NCBI GenBank assembly: GCA_013180625.2
Contig: SNVD02012973.1
Coordinates: 1-64,000 of the forward strand
Source: Boswellia sacra
Lineage: Eukaryota; Streptophyta; Magnoliopsida; Sapindales; Burseraceae
Length of the DNA stretch: 64,000 nt
Direction of reading: 5' to 3'
Position 1 is the first letter of the stretch, and the number at the start of each line of letters is the position of its first letter. Below are positions 62,522-64,000 of the stretch, piece by piece. Under the pieces are notes generated by a model, which made no database searches, had not been told where the DNA came from, and worked only from the letters and a program-made list of their open reading frames with translations. The translations under genes were made by a program, and so were the position numbers.

Positions 62522-64000
62522 CTGCCAAGGTTGTCTGTTTTGAAAACTTTAGTTGTATCCACCGTACTACATTAATTACAGTAGTCAGATATCTCGAGGA
62601 AAGATGCATGCAAGTATTGGGCCCGTTTGGTCCACGTGGTCGTGTCACCTTGAAAATAGTACTAAAAATCAGAAAAATCTATGAACCGTATCTTATATCT
62701 ATGAATATAAATGGGTTTACTAGGCAAGTTTTGATAATGTAACTCGCTAACACTAAAAAAAAGTCATCGATGCCAATAAACTACTATTATAGGTTCCTTC
62801 TACGATACCTGTTCACATCAATTGGGATTCGAGCCCGTTGCTAGGGTGAATGCTTGTATAATCCCTGTCTTACGCAATGAAGATGACACGAAACATTAAA
62901 TGTCTACATAGAGGAGCTTGAGTGAAAGGTCAATTGCTAGCAGTCTCGCTAAAAATGTAAGAGGGATCGTTGACCTTCATAGTCAATGACATTGTGTGCA
63001 TCTATATTTGAAATTTCTAATGTTGATTTTGTGACATTGAACAACCTTTTTAGGATTCATTTCCTAACCAGACAGATTATTTGGTTTAGCTATACGAATC
63101 ATGCAGATGGGTTAAGATAACTGATGCAATCATTAATATGTTCACAATTTTGGACATATTATTGATCATAGTAAATGATTATCAAATGTAGTACTCTGAT
63201 AATGGTCACATTCTCACTTTGCTTAAACCGTTGAGAGTGCACGACCTGGTCTCTTTCATGAGGAAGAGGTTTGTGATAATTAATTTAAGATTTTCTACCT
63301 TTATGTTATAGTTCAATTATTGAACTTTTGATACTTGACGTGTTGTGTTTACGTATACTGACACCTATGCTGGTAAATGAACACATTTCAATGGATTTAT
63401 CTCATACAAGCTACACATAAGACATGGTAGAATTGTAGTATAAGTAATATATATAACAGACGCTTATAGTATTGGGACTCGAAAAGGGGTTTCTACAACA
63501 TTTACGACAATTGTAAAGGAAACAGGGATTGTATATCGGGCATAAATCGAATATTGTGAAATTAAACAAAACTTAATTATATTTCGGTTTCTTGTTAATT
63601 TTATTTTGACTCGATGTCTGCAGTGTAAAAGAAGGGGGAAGGAGACCATTGTGTATATTAGATATAGATTTGTGTATGTGCGTTTACATGTATTTATGTG
63701 CTATTACGAGATTGTACAAATGTAAACATATGCGTGTATATACGAACTTATTGGTCACTCAGTTTGAAGCAAAGTTGTTCTGCGGAGGGGTGAAATACTA
63801 TAACATTATATGGTGTACACATGTACATACAATTAACGTGATTAGGCTACCAGCCATGTGGCATATGGTTATGAATAGAAATATAATTTTGTGGCTGAAC
63901 CTTGAAATAGTTAAGTAGTTGGGTGGAATCAAAATGGGTAAATCATAGGAATAGTTTCAGTGGGACAGGTGTTTTAAAATACTTACATTATTCAAAAGCT
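62522..64000. other. Unassigned AT-rich sequence
   Basis: No convincing gene, RNA or element. Open frames here are short and show no recognisable motif. Confidence 0.5.

Noticed and set aside
63464..63918. Two short open frames near the right edge
   Set aside because: No motif, no splice-supported extension, base composition like the surrounding sequence.

Overview
The window looks like nuclear DNA of a eudicot plant. It is AT-rich, its genes have small GT-AG introns, two host genes belong to plant families (a PUS3/DEG1 tRNA pseudouridine synthase and a four-MA3-domain MRF translation factor), and much of the rest is plant LTR retrotransposons, KI-type (Kaonashi) MULEs and MITEs. I cannot name the species. 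No rRNA, tRNA or CRISPR array was seen.

Layout. 334-22381 (minus strand) is a PUS3-like gene whose eleven visible exons join in phase; its 3' end lies beyond the left edge. Its introns hold an old Ty1/copia element (531-5434), a Ty3/gypsy remnant whose two long LTRs are in inverted orientation (7419-13089), and a young non-autonomous LTR element (13223-16596). That element has gag but no polymerase, and carries an in-frame fusion of pieces of two host PPR genes. 22382-26690 is intergenic, with a hAT-type MITE that has a perfect 8-bp target duplication, a broken plasma-membrane H+-ATPase fragment, and a terminal-inverted-repeat element filled with tandem repeats. 27449-30274 (plus) is the intact MRF gene. 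32829-39672 (minus) is a cluster of two intact genes and one relic. They encode secreted, highly repetitive precursors in which a CLE/TDIF-like dodecapeptide recurs about 21 and 15 times. 40443-50425 is a KI-MULE with a Ulp1-like protease gene and a mudrA transposase gene pointing at each other. Between them lie two tandem copies of an Argonaute exon. A second, more decayed KI-MULE (about 50426-55058) is cut by a SIRE-like copia element (55059-62040) that has lost reverse transcriptase. Its right flank is a truncated copy of the same hAT MITE family. 62522-64000 shows nothing I can name.

How the parts relate. The two clear housekeeping functions (tRNA pseudouridylation and eIF4A-linked translation control) are unrelated neighbours. 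The points most worth following are: (1) the gag-PPR element, whose two captured fragments look like DYW2 and, less certainly, its editing partner NUWA; (2) the CLE-like polyprotein cluster, which is expanding by higher-order tandem duplication; (3) the Argonaute exon captured and duplicated inside a MULE; (4) the roughly 2-kb inverted repeat inside a transcribed intron. Family assignments come from motif recognition by eye; no database search was run.
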